A DNA stretch of 7,021 nucleotides. Source: Oscillospiraceae bacterium. Its GTDB lineage: Bacteria > Bacillota > Clostridia > UBA1381. The stretch covers positions 1 to 7,021 of the forward strand of contig JAJBTG010000006.1 in NCBI GenBank assembly GCA_020860985.1, given 5' to 3'. The notes under the pieces were generated by a model. It saw only the letters and a list, made by a program, of their open reading frames with translations, had not been told where the DNA came from and made no database searches. This document shows positions 6,701 to 7,021 of this stretch, piece after piece. Positions within the stretch are counted from its first letter, which is position 1, and every line of letters begins with the position of its first letter. The position numbers and the translations under genes were made by a program.

Positions 6701-6988
6701 AATTCCCGACTGTCCTCCTAAATTCGGCAAAAGCGCGTCCGGACGTTCCTTTTCTATAATCTGCGTTAATCTCTCAACATTGAGCGGCTCGATATAAGTA
6801 ATATCCGCCGTTTCCGGATCGGTCATAATCGTAGCCGGATTTGAATTTACAAGTACAATTTCATATCCGAGCTTGCGGAGCGCCTTGCACGCCTGCGTTC
6901 CCGAATAGTCAAACTCGCACGCCTGACCGATAATAATCGGACCCGAGCCTATAATAAGAACCTTATGAATGTCCTCTCTTTTTTTCAT
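3770..6988 (-). CDS. carB: CarB, carbamoyl-phosphate synthase large subunit
   Basis: CarB makes carbamoyl phosphate from bicarbonate, ammonia (from glutamine via CarA) and two ATP, feeding pyrimidine and arginine synthesis. The 1072-aa product is full length (E. coli 1073). It has two homologous ATP-grasp halves. The first has IIGSGPIIIGQACEFDYSG (12-30), Arg129, Arg169, GGAGGG (175-180) and ENIDPLGVHTGDS (235-247), with metal ligands Glu298 and Asn300 in EINPR. The second has ILGGGPNRIGQGIEFDYC (557-574), Arg708, GGRGME (714-719), HSGDS (781-785), and Glu834 and Asn836 in EANPR. The linker (about 400-550) is the oligomerisation domain. Residues from about 937 are the MGS-like allosteric domain: Ser944, Lys950, Thr970, Ser973, Lys989 and INTP (1010-1013) align with the UMP/ornithine site of the E. 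coli enzyme, so nucleotide regulation is likely. I chose ATG 6988 because an AAGGAG lies 8 nt upstream; extending to a TTG at 7009 would put that site inside the gene. carA is not in view. Confidence 0.97.
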   Translation of the reverse strand: MKKREDIHKVLIIGSGPIIIGQACEFDYSGTQACKALRKLGYEIVLVNSNPATIMTDPETADITYIEPLNVERLTQIIEKERPDALLPNLGGQSGINLCSELAIEGILEKYNVHVIGVQVDAIDRGEDRIAFKETMNSLGIEMARSEVAYSVDEALKIADKLGYPVVLRPAYTMGGAGGGLVYNTEELKIVCERGLQASLVGQVLVEESVLGWEELELEVVRDAKNNMITVCFIENIDPLGVHTGDSFCSAPMLTIPEDVQQELQRQAYKIVEAIEVIGGTNVQFARNPEDGRIIVIEINPRTSRSSALASKATGFPIALVSAMLASGLDLSDIPCGKYGTLDKYYPDGEYVVIKFARWAFEKFKGAEDKLGTQMRAVGEVMSIGNTYKEAIQKASTSLETCTYGLGGAKDFAEKSKSELLQMLHTPSSERQFIMYEALRKGASVEELYELTKIKHYFIEQMKELVEEEEQLKSYKGSVPPTGVLETAKKDGFSDRYLSGILEIPEENVRRARIDAGIVEAWEGVHVSGTENAAYYYSSYNIKDESRVNTDKPKIMILGGGPNRIGQGIEFDYCCVHAAMALKKLGFETIIVNCNPETVSTDYDTSDKLYFEPLTLEDVLSIHEKEKPVGVIAQFGGQTPLNLAAELKKNGVNILGTTPGTIDLAEDRDLFREMMDKLDIPMPESGMATDVEEALEIAEKIGYPVMVRPSYVLGGRGMEVVHDAESLKVYMSAAVGVTPDRPILIDRFLNHAMECEADAISDGENVFVPAVMEHIELAGIHSGDSACILPSMNIPAEQVETIKEYTRKIAKEMNVRGLMNMQYTIENGKVYVLEANPRASRTVPLVSKVCNIGMVQLATEIITSPITGRKSPVAELKEKKIPHYGVKEAALPLNLFQEVDPVLGPEMRSTGEVLGMASTFGEAFAKAQEATQTKLPASGKVLISVNDRDKAELIDVARGFHECGFEIIATAGSCELLKKNGIPSSCVAKLNEGRPNVLDIITNGEVSIVINTPNDKKGAADDSYIRKAVIKGRVPYMTTMAEAKASIAGIKAMQEKTTGVKSLQKFHSEITE

Positions 6989-6996
6989 ATATCTAT

Positions 6997-7002
6997 CTCC
7001 TT
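6997..7002 (-). promoter_or_regulatory. Ribosome binding site of carB, deciding its start
   Basis: On the minus strand AAGGAG (embedded in GGAAGGAGA) ends 8 nt before the ATG at 6988. This favours the MKKREDIHKV start over the in-frame TTG at 7009, whose seven extra codons read through this site. Confidence 0.85.
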
Positions 7003-7021
7003 CCAACAAATTACTCTAAGC

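Noticed and set aside
6989..7009. Seven-codon upstream extension of carB starting at a TTG
   Set aside because: It would translate the Shine-Dalgarno AAGGAG. The ATG at 6988 has ideal spacing and matches the family N-terminus.
7003..7021. Possible 3' end of carA upstream of carB
   Set aside because: Minus-strand stop words TAG (7016-7018) and TAA (7011-7013) exist, but too few bases remain to identify any product.

Overview
The window looks like chromosomal DNA of a Clostridia-type Firmicute (low-to-mid GC, probably a gut or anaerobic lineage). Three things suggest this: a short-form HisG paired with HisZ, strong GGAGG-type ribosome binding sites, and tight gene packing. The taxonomic call is inferred from gene types and style, not from a search. 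All five genes are recognisable housekeeping genes. I see no mobile element, CRISPR array, rRNA or tRNA, and no convincing new multi-gene system.

Layout: bases 1-157 are a non-coding leader with weak promoter-like and inverted-repeat signals. A plus-strand operon follows: hisZ (158-1501), hisG (1547-2191), hisA (2188-2907) and trmB (2910-3689). hisG and hisA overlap by ATGA, and hisA and trmB are 2 nt apart. A large, nearly fully paired hairpin at 3697-3766, with T-tracts on both sides, separates trmB from the convergent minus-strand carB (3770-6988). It reads as a bidirectional intrinsic terminator. carB starts 33 nt from the window edge, so its upstream partner (carA would be usual) is out of view.

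Function: HisZ and HisG together form the ATP phosphoribosyltransferase that commits PRPP and ATP to histidine synthesis. HisA catalyses the fourth step. hisD, hisC, hisB, hisH, hisF and hisI do not lie between or directly after these genes, so the usual long his operon is reduced or rearranged here. TrmB makes m7G46 in tRNA. CarB makes carbamoyl phosphate for pyrimidine and arginine synthesis.

The most unusual feature is the C-terminus of HisZ. Its last 22 residues hold 5 Cys and 7 His in two tandem copies of an 11-residue CGCGHEH-type unit, encoded by a 33-bp direct repeat. This looks like a metal-binding tail on an amino-acid-sensing regulatory subunit. Lesser points are the compound hairpin (possibly a dispersed repeat), the shortened his gene order with trmB attached, and an altered DPW motif plus charged C-terminal tail in TrmB.
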